Shown: positions 12,104 through 25,250, numbered from the stretch's first letter. The stretch is 64,000 nucleotides of DNA from Udeniomyces pyricola (GCA_039545295.1 BCIK01000015.1:496001-560000), one strand, 5' to 3'. Notes: a model not told the origin generated them from the sequence alone. Numbers and translations are program-made.

Positions 12104-12775
12104 TGCGGACCCGTAGAAGGGAAGAAAGACAGAAAGAAAGAACGACAAGATCAATGAAACAAGTCGAACCACGTCGATGCATCTCTGATGGCCGTCGAGG
12201 GTTCGCATGGAAATAGTTTAGATCATCGTGGTATATTATAGGGGGGTTGATTCTCAACCAGCTATATGATGCATGCCGTTGTTGTACCTCGAGTCTCTCT
12301 CTCTTTCTCTGATCTGCAGATTATGTATCTTATACTGCTAGTCACTTCGAGCGCTCTGAGATGAATTGATGATACTGCAGCTATCATATTGATGATGCGT
12401 GCGCATGAACAGTATGGCGAATATATCACTAGGGTTCATTGAATGCTATAAAGTAGCGCGATTTCTGACGTTTTTCTGCGAAACTGCAGTCTCGGGCTTC
12501 TTACCTGTACGTCTCTGAGACTCGTGGCCGATGATGTCGGTTGTCGGTATACTACCATGAGCGGTGAGATCTGTGCAGATCGACTGGTTTAGAAGATAGC
12601 AACTCTCTGATTGATCACCTGCGCATGCGATGATCCGGCAAGGCGCGCAAGATGCAAAATGGTCCGGCCCGTAACGTCCGTAATTACCCTTGCGCGCGTT
12701 GCTGCGCCCAACGTTCCATCCCAACGTTCAAGCGCTCTCTGTCTCTTACTTCTGATCTTCCAACCTCACATTACC
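12104..12775. other. intergenic, upstream of presequence-bearing unknown
   Basis: 3' flank of the cyclophilin and promoter region of the next gene. No coding signal seen; short C/T repeat at 12295-12310. Confidence 0.4.
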
Positions 12776-15040
12776 ATGTCGAAAGTAACCCGTAAGTATC
12801 CTAAATCAAACCAACTTGCAGTCTACTCTTCTGTGCAACTGCTTACATCGGCGTCATATCCCCATTGCCACTGTTCTCGTCACATGCCCTTATTCAGGTC
12901 TTGTCGATGCCGCACCTTGGCTCGCTTGTCGCTTTGCCACCTCTTCTCCTCATTACCCTCCATCCACTCTCTGTTCTCGCTCTCTAACGACCACACGATT
13001 TGACAATCGATTCGTCACTCAAACCAAGCCTCGACTTTCGACCGCCGCTGCTCGTCTTTCCTTCGCGTCGTCGTCCATCACGGGTCAGCCCATCGTGCCC
13101 ATCTACATCTCCCGTCGCCCCAACTCTACCGCTTCCTCCATTCCTCCACTCGAAGATGCTTCCATCGACCCTCAGGAGGAGGCCATAATCATCGAATCTA
13201 ACACCAAACGACTCAAAGAAGCCTTCTCCCAACTCTCAATCACCCCTGAGAGCTGTTTCACGGAAGAGGCGTCGAAAGCCTTCTTGAAGATACTCGATAC
13301 CCGTCCACTTCATCTCGATATCGTCTACGACTATTTCCTCAAGTTCCTGCGTCTCTACCGACATCAACTTCGCGCCTATCGGCATACTCTTGATGATGCA
13401 TCATCCCAATTGACGGCCACAAAGATCCGACAATGGCGCGACATATATGTTTTGTATCGAAACTTTTGGGACGAGACGGCGCGCCACCCAGGCATCCCGA
13501 CGCAACTCGGACAGACAATGACTCGAACCGTGAGACAACATCAGTTGGGTCTGTTAATGGAGATGGAATACTGGCCGCAGATTGGTTGCATCGTTGAGGA
13601 GATATGGAAAGAGGCTAAGCTCGATGAAAGGTCGGCTGAGCTGGGAGTTATAGGCAAGGCAGAAAGAGACAAAAGCCGCGTTGAGGTGGACGCTAGCTAT
13701 GGACACCTTGTACGTATGAATCCCTCTCTTCTTTTCGATATCATGGTAGCGGCGTGATCGTACGCTAGTCGTCGACCGCGTCGACTTTGGATGGTGGAAG
13801 CACCCGCATGGACAACTTCCAGGTGGGGCTTCGCCTGAGCTCATGGCCATATTCTGTCTTGTCCTGACCTTCTCAATCACTGTTCTCACATGTCCAATCT
13901 TGACAGCTTGGGCGAGTTGTGCGCCGATACTCTCGAGTCTGCAAGACTCGGGAGCGAGTATACCATGGCGAGCTTGGATTCCTCCTCCCTATCCTGAGTG
14001 TGCTCTCGTCTTCCCCGAAACCCGACCGCACCGAGTTTGCTTCGAGTCAATTATTTGAGCTCTATTCTTCATTCGTTGAAAGCGCCTTCTCCCTGAATAC
14101 GGTGTCGGATTCGACAAAAAGGGCGGTCGACGGGCGGGAGCACGGGACGCGTCTCTACAAACTCGCGACCACCGTGTCATCGGGCCTAGAAAGGTCCCCT
14201 GGGCTTTCATCTCCTGATTTACTCGGATTGCTCGTCACTGACCTGAAAAAGGGGGGGCCGAAGCTATATAGCAGCTTCTCGGTTAGATTGGCGGAGTTGA
14301 TCGAGCGTGAAGGGCTAGAGTTGGACGAAAACACAGCGAATACGGTAAGTTCCACTCGCCTCACCAAGATTGTAGTAGAGATTTGCTTGGTCGATTGAAA
14401 GCGCGAGATCACAGTATCAGATATCAGGGGTTCCGTTTGCACACGGATGAGGAGCATGCAGAAATGTCCGTTGATACAAGCCATCTAGATATGCTAACTT
14501 CTTGATTTCATTAACCCTTGGCTCGGTTTTTACGCCTGTTCTTATCAGATCATCCGCGGAATGTCTCTCAGATCCAGCTCCACCATGACTCTCAGCTTTG
14601 TGCGCTATACTCAATCCCGCGCCGTGCATATCAACGGTCATACTTGGAAAATCTTGGCGGCGAACATGAGTATGGCCGGCCAACAGAAGTCAACAGGTAC
14701 TGTCTGCATGGCGAAGCTGTATAAGCTGGTCCCGGAGGATCTGAGGCAGAGTGTTGAGAAGACTGTGGCGAGAACGTCGAAGGAACGTCGACGAATGACT
14801 AAGAGGGTGTACGCGGGTAGTGAGACGGTAGATGACGGGGTTGGGGAAAGACAGGAGACGACGGCCGTCATGGGAAGGGTGTTCGAGGGCAAGCTAGCGG
14901 AGGTCAAGGTGAAGGCTGCGGGAGAGGGAGAAAAAGGGATTTGGAGTGGTGGGATTGGTAAGGAATCGGTCTCGCCAGATCATGCGAGTGCAGAAGGCGC
15001 AGATGTTAGCAGGAGTATCGCTGCTGGTACAGCAAAATAA
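12776..15040 (+). CDS. unrecognised protein, putatively mitochondrial
   Basis: Exons 12776-12791, 12898-13709, probably 13769-13822, 13907-14344 and 14549-15040 join in frame to 603 aa. The first exon codes only MSKVT plus one base. The N-terminus (RLVDAAPWLACRFATSS, then many Ser/Thr/Arg and few acidic residues for about 90 residues) resembles a mitochondrial presequence. The rest is helical-looking with Trp/Tyr/Arg-rich parts (RPLHLDIVYDYFLKFLRLYR, KIRQWRDIYVLYRNFWDE, RTVRQHQLGLLMEMEYWPQ). The last exon contains RGMSLRSSSTMTL and a Lys/Arg-rich segment. I do not recognise the family. A helical-repeat protein of mitochondrial gene expression is one possibility, but this is a guess. The 54-nt third exon is inferred only from splice sites and frame. 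Confidence 0.6.
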
Positions 15041-15856
15041 AGATGACATGGTGGGAATTTTCTCCTCCGACTAGCTGATATATATATATATATATATATG
15101 TGAAGAGATGTCTAAAAAGCCTAAGCGGTAGGGGTTGCCGTCTTGCGATGACCATGCGGCATGAGCTGCATGAGCAAACGATATACAGCTGGCAAAACGT
15201 CATTCTGATAGATAGCCTCGAAGTTGGAATAGTCTGGCCAGAAACTGGAAGCTTTATTTGGTCCCGCGCCGTTGGACGAGACACCATGGACCATGGACCA
15301 CGCCGCGTGCGCGCGGGTTGGCGCTGCTGCAGCGCATGCGCATAGACGAATTGGGTGGCCTGTGTGTGACCTGGGGTCGATCAAGTCGCAACGAAGCACT
15401 TGCAGATGGCTCGTGGATGTATTAATATGATATATGTGTATGCGATGTCAAGTTGGCTGAGCAACGAACTGAAGAGAGACGATGATATCATGGTCGTCCG
15501 TCGCTCTCTTACGTCTCGAATGCTTAGCTGGCCGTACGTACGTCGCTGTCGAGGAATTACGTGTGACCGACCGGTTTGGGTGTTCTCACCCCCCACGTCG
15601 TCTTCGTCTTTCCTCGTCTCTCATATCAGTACCAAGGACCTCATTCCCCGTCCTTTGCTCCATCCTCTCACTCGAAGGCTGCTCCCTTCTTTACAGCTCC
15701 TCAAGTCTCATCATCATCATCATCTCAACCCCAACAGCTGCCCCTCACTCAACCTACCTTTTCCCCTTTCTTCTTCCTCCTGCTGCCGCTGCCTCCAACC
15801 AGGCCTCCTCGCCTTCTTCCCCTTCTCACGTCACCTCCGCCCAACCTCATCATCAC
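15041..15856. other. WC-2 upstream region
   Basis: Holds a (TA)n run at 15079-15099, palindromic catggaccatgg at 15286-15297, and a long C/T-rich leader (15590-15850). The frame of the first WC-2 exon stays open back to 15482, so a longer N-terminus cannot be excluded. Confidence 0.45.
15079..15099. repeat. TA dinucleotide microsatellite
   Basis: About ten TA units. Similar short TA tracts recur in non-coding parts of the window (about 1646-1662, 25256-25282, 29894-29908, 30428-30444, 33853-33867, 33958-33978, 34071-34085). Confidence 0.9.
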
Positions 15857-18800
15857 ATGCTTCAAGAATCACCACAACAGCAGCAGCAGCAACAACAGCA
15901 ACAACAACAGCCACAACCACACCACCACCAACAGCAACCTCAACAAGCCTTCCGTGGTCTCCATCAGCTTACAGGCGCGCCGACGCCTCCGATTCCAGTC
16001 CCAACGGGCATCTCGGGTCTCTCTCCTCCTCCTCCTCTGGAACAACAGCAACCATCGTCCTTTACTCAACAACAGCAACAGCAACAGTCGTCTCAACATT
16101 ATCCATACCAGCATCATCGACAGTCACAACAGTCGTCTTCGACCCAATCACACCCGTACCAGCAGCAGCAACAGCAGCAACAGCTCCCCGACCCTTCCTT
16201 TTCTTCTTCATCCTCCTCTTCACTCGACTCCAACGCCATGATGACTTCCTCTTCCCATCATGCCAGTGAACGCGCGCTCGGTGGATCGGCTGATGAGACA
16301 TCTCAAGCTCAGCAGCAACCGCATCAGCAACAGCAGCAACGACTCGTCGGAAACGGCCCTGGCTTGGGACTCGGTGGAAGCCTCGGCCGACCAGGGCAAA
16401 CTGGAGCTGGATCCAAAGAAGTTCCGGATGGCATCTTTGAGGTGAGTTTCGATATAGCTTCGGACACTTTCGTCGTTGTGATTGGAGCTTATGGAAAGGG
16501 ATAGAATGGAGAGATGAGAATGAATGGCATGTACAAGTCGAGAAGACGTCGTTTCCTTGCGCCTCTGGCAGGGTCTCGTTTCGTCCTACCTTTCATTTGC
16601 CCTCTTTGGAAACGTTGGTGGCGTCATCCATACCCTCTCCACCGTCAACTCTCACTCGCATCTGCCCGTATCACTTCGAGCCGACACGACATGGCTTTCC
16701 ACCCACATGGGTCTTGTAGCCAACACACCAGTCGATTCCCTACGTTTGGTTTTTTGACCTTGCATCCTGACGCTGTGCCTCTTCAACGTGACGCGTTTGG
16801 TTTCCCTCCGCTTTCGTCCTCTTCGGTCCCCCCTCCCCCCTCCTCTTTCCCTACGTCTTTTGTCATCAGTTCACCAAGCGAAAGAAATGGTCCCAGTTGC
16901 TCATCCATGAGCTTTCCGACACGGTCGTCTTTGTTCTCTTGCCTTTATCTAACGGCGGCGCAAAGGTATGTTTGTGTTTCCGGTTCGCACTTGCCCCAGA
17001 ACCCTCTTCTTCTGCCTTGGGTGTTTTGCTTCTGGTCGCCTGACTTTAGTTTTTTTTTTTTGTTCTCATGACTCCTACTTCATAACTTGTCCCCGCCCCC
17101 CCCCCCCTTCTCAAACCCCCAACCCTCCCCTCCAAACCGCGTCTTTTTCTGCCTCTCTTTCTTTTCTGCAAGATCATCTATACTTCTCCCGGGGTTGAAA
17201 AGCTTCTCGGCTACAAAGCACGCGACATTGAAAACAAGCCGCTCTCCGAGATCGTCCACGAACCGGACCTACCCGCGTTGCTGACGTACCTGCATCAATC
17301 GATTCTCAACCGGACCGATCTCAGCTCGTTCCATCGGTTCTTGCCCAAGTTTGATATCGCCCATAACTCTGGAGCGGGACCGGCTGGAGGACTTGGGAGG
17401 AACGGGAGTAAGAGCGTGGTCGGGAGGAGTAGTGGGATCGGGTCTGCGATGAGTGCTAGTCCGAGCCTTAGTCCAAATCCTCAAACGGGGGGTGGAGGAG
17501 GAGGAGGTTACTCGAGTGAGAGCAGCGCGAGCGAGAGTGGTAACAGCGGCGCGGGTGGGTTCGTGGAAAGTGCCGGAGGGAGCGCGTTCGGAGGCCGCGG
17601 GACTGGCGTGTCAACGAGGAAGGGAAGTGGGAACAGCAAAGACGCGTCGACAGAGAATAAAGGGAAACCGGTTCTGATGGAGTTGAGAGGCCATGGGTAC
17701 TGGGGCGAGGAAGTCGAACAAGGACCAGTGAGTGATGGACGTCTCGGATGATCTCTTCCTTGACCAATCTGTTCAGATTAGCGGGGAAAAGCTAGGGTCG
17801 ATCTGACTGCGACCTGAATGATCACTTATGATGTTTTGTTTTGTCTTTTTCTCTCTTTTCTTTTTTTCTTTTGTTGATCTGTCCATACTGTGTTTGTTCT
17901 TGCTTTTTGTGTGTGTGTTCGGTTTACCGTTTCTACTATCGATCCTCCTCTCTTTCCCCCCTTCCCCTTTGCCCCATCTAGCTTCCTCTTTCTCTCACGC
18001 AAGGCAACGCCTCGATCCCCTCGGCGCCTCACCCTGCGTCGTCGAGTACGGCAGGCGGCGAGCGATGCAAGTGCTTCTTCCTCATGGCTAAGCGATGGCC
18101 TTCGCGCGCAGGCGATATGCTCGATGGGTTCCTCGAGGAAAAGATTGAAAATGAGAGGCTTAGGGTCGAATTGATGGTGCGTTTGTCTTTGGACTGGAAG
18201 AGGAGGAGCGGAAACAATAGGAGGGGAGGGGAGAGGGGGGGGGGGATCGGGCAAGCGTCTGTTTGACTTTATCCACAACGTACAAGACTGATGCAACTTA
18301 ACTGTACCACCATCTCTTTTTTTTATTTGTATTTTATCTTCCTTCACTTGACCCTCTCAGGAAATGCTTGGTACCGACTCCATCTCCGACTCAGAACTCG
18401 ACCTTCACCTCAACAGTGCGACCTCTGCTTCCCTCGACCAACGGAACCCCTCACTGCCTCACTCGGCCGCCTCGCTCGGAGGCTCATCGACGTACCCTTC
18501 CGGAAGCAGCAACGCCAACAACAACGCGCTTCGAGGAGGAGCGGGAGGAGGTGGTCAACCGCCTCATCTCTTGGCGCAAACATTTTCGTTCTCGAGCTCG
18601 AATTATGGCGATGGAGAGCCTTCTGGAGGAGCGTACGATGATGATGACTCGGATGATGGAGGAGGAGGAGGTGGAGGAGGTGGACCATTTTCACCTTCCA
18701 ATCGACCTCATCATGATCCTTCGGATCGATCATCTTCTTCATCTTCCGTCGATTCGGCCACCGGTACCGGCGCCGTCGTTGGTGCCTCCTCGTCTTCGAC

Positions 18801-19389
18801 GACTAAGAACGCCAAGAGTTCGTCGAGTCGACGTGATCGATTGTCCGATGCCGCGCCTTACTTGCCCCATTCCTCTGGCGCGACGGGCGGTAGTGGTGGG
18901 TCCGGCTCGGCTCGACACCTTCATGCGAAACCAACGGGTGGATCGTCGTCGACGGCTACTCACAAACTTGGAGGAGGAGCGTACCCTTTTACGACGGCGG
19001 CGACTGGAGGAGGAGGAGGGATGACTTCTTCTTCGACGACCGGCTCGGGTTTGTTAACTAAATTCGACCCTTCTTCCTCTGCGACGACGATGACGGCATC
19101 GGTTTCTAACGGTGGTGGTACTACTACTGGGCCAAAGAAAGCTAAGAAAGCAAAGAAGTCGTCAAAGGAAGAAGGTAATTATGTTTGTGTGACGTGTGGA
19201 AGGACGGATAGTCCGGAGTGGAGGAAGGGACCGTTGGGACCGAAGACGCTGTGTAATGCGTGTGGGTTGAGGTATTCGAAAACGTTGAGGGATAAGGAAG
19301 GAGGAGGGGGTGGAGGAGGTCCGATGGGTCCTGGTGGAGGTGGAGGAGGCGAAGGAGGTGGGATCAAGAAGAAGGGTGGAGAAAAGTGA
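15857..19389 (+). CDS. wc-2: white collar 2-like GATA zinc-finger/PAS photoresponse regulator
   Basis: Partner of the blue-light receptor WC-1 in the nuclear white-collar complex. Exons 15857-16441, 16870-16965, 17173-17727, 17982-18176, 18361-19389; 819 aa. The first exon is dominated by polyglutamine and His/Pro/Ser tracts. The WC-2 core follows: [24 protein letters not shown] segment [49 protein letters not shown], then [14 protein letters not shown] and the helix [20 protein letters not shown] Ser/Gly-rich linker leads to one C-terminal GATA finger, [18 protein letters not shown] to CNAC (C-X2-C-X18-C-X2-C, about residues 751-778), and a Gly/Lys tail. Between FHRFLPKFD and KPVLMEL the PAS fold carries a Gly/Ser insertion of roughly 95-110 residues. 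Start chosen as the first ATG before the Gln tract; 15482 is an alternative. Confidence 0.93.
15874..16190 (+). repeat. CAG/CAA glutamine-codon tracts in WC-2
   Basis: Interrupted CAG/CAA/CAC repeats coding for polyglutamine and histidine in the WC-2 N-terminus; the longest pure Gln runs are near 15876-15912 and 16161-16184. Further short Gln runs occur at 16310-16340. Length variation between strains is likely. Confidence 0.85.
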
Positions 19390-20155
19390 TGGGAAAGTAA
19401 AAAAAAAAAAATTCGTCTTGGGGATTGTAAACCCCCCTCCCCTCCCCATCCCCACCATGTCGTTTTCTTTCTCTCTCTCCCCCCCCCCCTCCTCTCTCTA
19501 TTTCCTTGGTCTTGGTTTCTTTCACTCTTTCCTCTCTGTCTCTGTCTCTGTCTCTATGTGTCTCTCTCTCTGTCTCTTTCTCTCTCTCTCTGTCATGCTG
19601 AAGAAGCATTGGGAGATTCTTCCATATTTTTTTTTTGTCCTTTCGTCTTTTTCGTCTGGTTCTTTTTTTTGTTCTTGGCTTTTTGTTCTTCTTTCTTTTT
19701 CTTCTCTGTTATCTCTCTCTTTCGGTGTTCTCTTCAAACTCCAACCCCTTTTTCACCTTTCCCCCCCCCCCTTCCCCCCCCTCTTCTCCCTTGCCCGAAA
19801 AAAAAAGAGACCAGAGGTTGGACGAGCAATGAAGTCCAAAACCAAACCCCAACCTTCTCCTCATTCTTTAGTATCGTCTCTTGTCTTCTTCCTCCACCTT
19901 TGAATGTGTTTTTTTCCTCACGCGTACGTGCGTGCGCGTTTTCCCCCTTTGATTCATGATCTACTTTTCATCCCGCACGTATGCGACAAGGCTTTATACC
20001 ATCTATATATCAATATATATATATATATCTATCGTATTTCAGAGCGCGCGCCTTTAGAAAGCTTGATGTCGGGGTTGAGAAGATGGCTGATCACCGAAGT
20101 TGTTGTTATCGTTGTTGTTTCTTTTCATATATTAAAGATTCTTTTTTTTTTTTTT
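19390..20155. other. convergent intergenic region, pyrimidine-rich
   Basis: Between the 3' ends of WC-2 (+) and YME1 (-). Nearly 500 nt (19430-19900) is strongly C/T-rich on the + strand with tct/ctct repeats, T runs and C runs. A TA tract lies at about 20012-20030. Apparent open frames here are low-complexity artefacts. Confidence 0.55.
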
Positions 20156-23100
20156 TTATATACTCGGTCCTTCGGAGGCATCGATGTCCTTTTTGACGAG
20201 TTTCCCTTGGATCAAGAGTTCGACTTCGGCCCCTGTGAGGGTCTCGTATCGGATCAAGGCGTCCGCCAGCTGCAGGGGTTCGGGTGGGACCCCATCGGAG
20301 GAAAGGAAACGGAGGGATAAGATGGGATGAAATGGAATGGACAGGTTGGGTTGCGAGAGAGGTAAGGAGAGGGAGGGAATGGTGGGTGAGTTCACAGATG
20401 AGGGTGTTGAGAAACGAAAAGAAGGAAAAAAAAAAGAGAAAAAAGGGGGAAGTAAGCAAGGCGTTAGTTTTTTTTCTTTCTTCTTTCTTTTTGTATTTGT
20501 TTTGTTTCTTTTCCGTTGGTTCTCATCTGCAAGAATTAAAAATTAAAAAAAAACGTACCGCATCCAACGACGCGCGATGGGTCGTCAAGACGTCCGTCGC
20601 CCTCGCCGCTCCGGCATCGAGCATGGCGCGCACTTCCGATTCGATGAGGTCCTTGGTGGCTTCGCTCAGGTGGTCCGTTTGGTCGCCGTGCGCGACGAGG
20701 CCGACCTTTGATTTGATTGTTTTTCAAGTTGTTTTGGGGGGTTTTTTTTTGGGGGGGGGGGGGAATTAAGACGTGAGGGTGAGGGGTGAAGAGGTTGAGG
20801 AGGGGAGGAGGGCAGTAAGGAAAGAAGAAAGGCAAGGGAGAAATAAAAAGGTACAAGACAGATTCCTATTGTAAGTTCTACATCCCCACAAAAAAAGGAA
20901 AGGAACTCTTCCCCACTGAACCCAACGAAGACCCTCCCCCCAGAAAAAAATATCCAGGAAAGCTCTGTTTGTCGTTATAATTCACCTTATCACTGAACCC
21001 AAAGTCCTTGACCATCGCACTCGCGACCTGCGTCGCGTTTTGCAAATCACTACTGGCGCCTGAAGTGACGTTGTCTTTGCCATAGACGAGTTCTTCGGCC
21101 ACGCGACCGCCCATGGCGACGTCGATCCGGGCGAGGTACTCGGTCTTGGAGTAGGAATCGCGGTCCATTTCGGGAAGTTGGAACGTGATGCCGAGGGCTT
21201 GACCTCGTGGAAGAACGGTCCTGAGGGTGGGTGAGGGTTGGAGAAGGGAGCGAAAGTGGTTGTAAGAAAGAAAGAGAGAAAGAGAGAGAGAGGAGGGTAG
21301 ATGAAAGAAAAAAGGAACAAACCCATCACAGGTTAGCGTTTGACATTCCCTATGATCATCCTGACTCCAACTTCAGAACACCCAAAACGCATCTCCGCAG
21401 AGAATCGAAAAAAAAAGAAGAAAAAGAAAATAGAAAGAAGGAAATCACAGACGAACACTTTATGCAATGGCAATGCTCCCTCGGTGAGGAGTGCGACGAG
21501 AGCATGGCCACCTTCATGGAATGCCGTCATGCGCTTAGCCTCAGGCGTGACGAAATGAGATTTTCGCTCGGCGCCCATCATGATCCTGATGTATATGGAA
21601 CACATGAGAAAGAAAAACGGGAGAAGGTGGAGGAAAGGTGGTTGGGTTGGATCAATTTATCGTTCTATATGCTCACCCTCGCGCTCTCTCTTTCTCTCTC
21701 GTTCTCTTCGCGTCTTTCTCTCTCCATAAACCCCCCAATCTCGAATGAAAAAAAATAAAAATAAAACGTACCTATCCTTAGCCCACTCAAATGCCTCCAA
21801 CCCCACACTACTCTCTCCATCCCGACTCGCCTTGACGGCCGCCTGATTGACCAAATTCTGCAAATCCGCGCCGCTCATCCCGGGCGTACCCCTCGCGATG
21901 GTCGAGGCGTCGAGATCGGGGGACGTGACGATGTCGGCCATGTAGTGGTTGAGGATGTCGACTCGGCCTCGAACGTCGGGTAGAGGAACGGCGACGTGGC
22001 GATCGAATCGACCGGGTCGGACGAGGGCTGGGTCGAGGGATTGAGGGAAGTTGGTCTGGATGGAAAAGAAAGGAAGAGAGAGAATAAAGAAAAGTATGTG
22101 CGTCAGAGGAAGAGAGAGGAGCCGAAGAAGGAGAAGAAGGGGGGGGAGGGAGAGAAGAAGATGTTAATATACATCGTTCCAAAAATTGATACGATAGCAC
22201 AGAGAAAGCTCTTCTCGGTCACTTCGACAGGTAGAAGATGCATAAAAAGTCGAAGAGAAAGGAAGATGAAGGACGAACGGCTGCAATAACGATGATTCCC
22301 GTTTTAGAGGCGAACCCATCGAGTTCCGTCAAGAGCTGATTGACCGTTTGCTTGAGTGCCGCCTGTCATTCATCAAGAAGAGGGAAAACAAAGAAGCAAA
22401 GGGACGCCACAACGGAAAAAAAGGAGGAGGAGAAAAAGCAACGACCGAGTTGGGAAGCGAGACGAGCAACCATGACGCCGACCAAATAATGATCAAAACG
22501 TGATTATCCCAAAGATGAAAGCGGATGAGGTTTGTCAGTTACTATGCAAAAGTTTAATGCTTCTGTCAATCTTGAATCCTTGATCGAACCAACACCGTCG
22601 TACCTGATCTTTTGAACTCCTCTTGCCTCCGACCGAATCGAGCTCGTCGATGAAGATGATGGCCGGTGACTTCTTCTTGGCCGCCGCGAAGAGCTCCCGG
22701 ATTCGTTTCGCTCCGACACCGACGAACATCTCTTCGAACTCGGAACCACTCTGTGGGGAGGTTTATTGGGACGGGGGAGGAAGAGTAGAGGTTTCGAAAG
22801 GGGGGAGATGATAAAGAAGAGAAAAGAAGGGAGGAGAAAAGAGAAGGAAAGAAGGGAGTTTTATATGTAAGCGGATGGTATTTTTACTTTCTCTCGCTTC
22901 TCCCACAAGATGACCTCAAGACAGAAAAAAAGAAGCAATAGTGAAAGAAGAGGGACACAACAAAAAGGAAAGACTGCTAGAGATTCCCATTGAAGCCAAC
23001 CCCCCATTCTCCCCCCGCTATCCTCCCAGAAAACGAATACAATTGAAGATCTGAAAGACGTACAGCAAAGAAGAACGGAACCCCGGCTTCGCCCGCGACG

Positions 23101-25093
23101 GCTCTGGCGAGCATCGTCTTACCCGTTCCGGGCGGACCCGTCAGGAGGACACCTTTGGGCAGCCGACCGCCGAGGGTCGAGAACTTTTCGGGGTCGCGCA
23201 CTGAGGAAATGTCGGAAACAAAGAGAAAAGAGAGATAGGTGTATTAGTTTTCGTCGATGACACGCGACAAAACCAGGAAAACAAAAAAAAAAAAAGAAGA
23301 AAAAAAAGCCAAAGCAAGGGAAAGAAGAAGAGAAAAGTGCATCACGAACGGAAATCGACGATCTCTTGCAGTTCCTATCAAGACCACATGTCCAAAGAAA
23401 TGAGGAGTGAGGTAGGATAAGTGAAGGGGNGGAGAAGGGGGGGGGGGGGGGGGGGTTAGAGGTAAAAAAAAATCAACATCGGTATTCCTCTGCCTGAAAT
23501 CTCTGCTCCTGCTTGTCGCTTTCAGGGCCACCGAGTCCAAGTTCCGCAAAGCAGAGGCAAGGAAAAAGAAGGGGAGGAGGGTGTGAGGGTAAAGTGAGAG
23601 AGGGAAGAGAGAAGGAAAAGACCCACCTCTTTCGCCTCATCGACGCCTCGGACGTCGGCGAACGTGATGGCTTTCTCGCCGTCTTTGCTTGGTTCAAACT
23701 CGTTGGGCGAAGGTCCGAGCTTGACGTAACCGGCTTGATCCATAACGAGCACGACAATCGTCGCAATGGCTTTTTTTGGGTTTTGGTTCGATGAAATACG
23801 TGACACAAAATTTCAGAGGGGAAAAGGGGGGGGGGCGATTGGAATTATGTGAAAAAGTAGATCAGGATGTGTCTTGATACGAACCCCCCCTCCCAATTAT
23901 CTCTCTTTCATGCCTTGCGTTCTATTCCTATTCACAATCAAGATGGTCTGACGACCATATTCCAGGCCAGCGAGAGAAAAAAAAACCCTCCCAGATTGAC
24001 CGACCATTCCCAAGGACTTACCGAACCATTTAACCGACGTTCCCAAGAACCAAAAAACGCCACCTGCTCGTTCCTGCCAACTCTTTTTTTCAACTGAGGG
24101 CGATGGTTCTATCGTCGACGTAGCTGGCTCGGTTGTCGGGGGTGGTGATGGTGATGATGTCGAGGTTCCTGCCATGTGGGATGGAGATGCATCGGTAGCA
24201 GCTGAAGTTGCCGCTGGAGAAGTCCCTGAAGCAAGGAGCTTTTGAGCTGCCGCAGCTCCCGCCAATCCGACTGAAGATCCCCCCGAGCCCGAACTACCAC
24301 CACTTCCCATCTGATCTACACTCGCCTCCAGGTTCTTCAGAGAGGTCCCTCCAGTTTGAGAGACGGCTGCTCCCGAGGACCTGATGAGGTCTTCTCGGAT
24401 CTTGAGAGCTTTCTGGACAGAGTCCATCTCGCCCGCCTTGACCAAGCTCGCGACGTACATCCCAAACGCGTCTTGGGAATGAAACAGGTTTCTCGAGGGG
24501 TCCCATCCGCCGAGTTTCTCCCAGTTGTCGACAATGAGACGCGCGTGAGCGGGCGTAGAAGAGGTGGAGAGCGTCGTGAGAAGGGAAAGGAGGAGAGGAA
24601 GGTTGTCGGGTTTAGAGAGGCCGGAAGCTGCGAGGTCGAGGAGCGCCGTTTCGGCGGAAGAAGCCGTGGAGGGGAAAGACTGTGTGGAATGAGATGTGTT
24701 TGGCAAGGATGATGATGAGGAGGAGCTCATGGGAAGAGGAGGAGAAGAAGTGGAAGTCAAAGACGAGGGGGATGATGATGATGATGACGTTACACCATCC
24801 AAAGTCGATGCCGTCGCTGGGTCGTTGATCGACTTGACCGCTGATGTCTCTCCGATGGGTGCCAGGCCTCTATCGCCGCCACCGAGCGATTGAATGAGCC
24901 GAGCACGGTCGATAGCCTGGACGGCGGCGATGGCGGCGGCGACTTTGGGATCGGCATCAAGCGGCGGACGACCGAAGCCAAGGGACTGAAGGGGTGAGGT
25001 GGGCGCGCCTCGGAAAAAAGTCCGGCGAGGGAGAGGAGATGGAGAGCGAAGGGATCGGGTGAGAGGAAGTCGAGGGGAGGTTCGGGAGAGCAT
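20156..25093 (-). CDS. YME1: mitochondrial i-AAA protease YME1 (FtsH-family metalloprotease)
   Basis: ATP-dependent zinc protease of the inner membrane, facing the intermembrane space. Eleven exons: 25093-24022, 23769-23627, 23374-23350, 23200-23064, 22750-22604, 22362-22279, 22055-21772, 21585-21457, 21220-20986, 20705-20559, 20269-20156; 838 aa. The N-terminus [20 protein letters not shown] is Arg/Ser-rich without acids, a presequence. A Ser/Pro-rich region and one membrane helix (around [23 protein letters not shown], spanning intron 1) precede the AAA domain: GPPGTGKT (Walker A), [12 protein letters not shown] (Walker B), [13 protein letters not shown] (second region of homology). The protease domain has HEGGH (zinc ligands, catalytic Glu) and [11 protein letters not shown] (third ligand Asp). 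Introns after exons 3, 6 and 8 start GTTCGT. The family's usual HEAGH is HEGGH here, which keeps all catalytic residues. An N lies in intron 2 (23430). Confidence 0.96.
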
Positions 25094-25250
25094 GGTGGTG
25101 GTGGTTAGAGTCAGACAAGGAGAAAGAGAGAAAGGTCGCAAAGGATGCCGTCGTCGATGGTGGACGGATCTCGGTGGGGTGAAAGGGGTGGTGGTGGCTG
25201 TGTGGTTGTTGGTTGTGGGATGGATGGAAGGGACGGGTGTTGATGAACGA

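Noticed and set aside
15482..15856. Longer WC-2 N-terminus from ATG 15482
   Set aside because: The frame is open but the extra sequence is C/T-rich leader-like and lacks any conserved feature; the ATG at 15857 is preferred. It remains possible.
16570..16757. Extra WC-2 exon in the first intron
   Set aside because: An open frame with an AG before it reads plausibly, but there is no acceptable donor at its end and the flanking exons already join in phase with family order.
19430..19900. Hydrophobic Phe/Leu/Ser open frames after WC-2
   Set aside because: They arise from a long pyrimidine-rich stretch that avoids stop codons; no start context or conserved motif.
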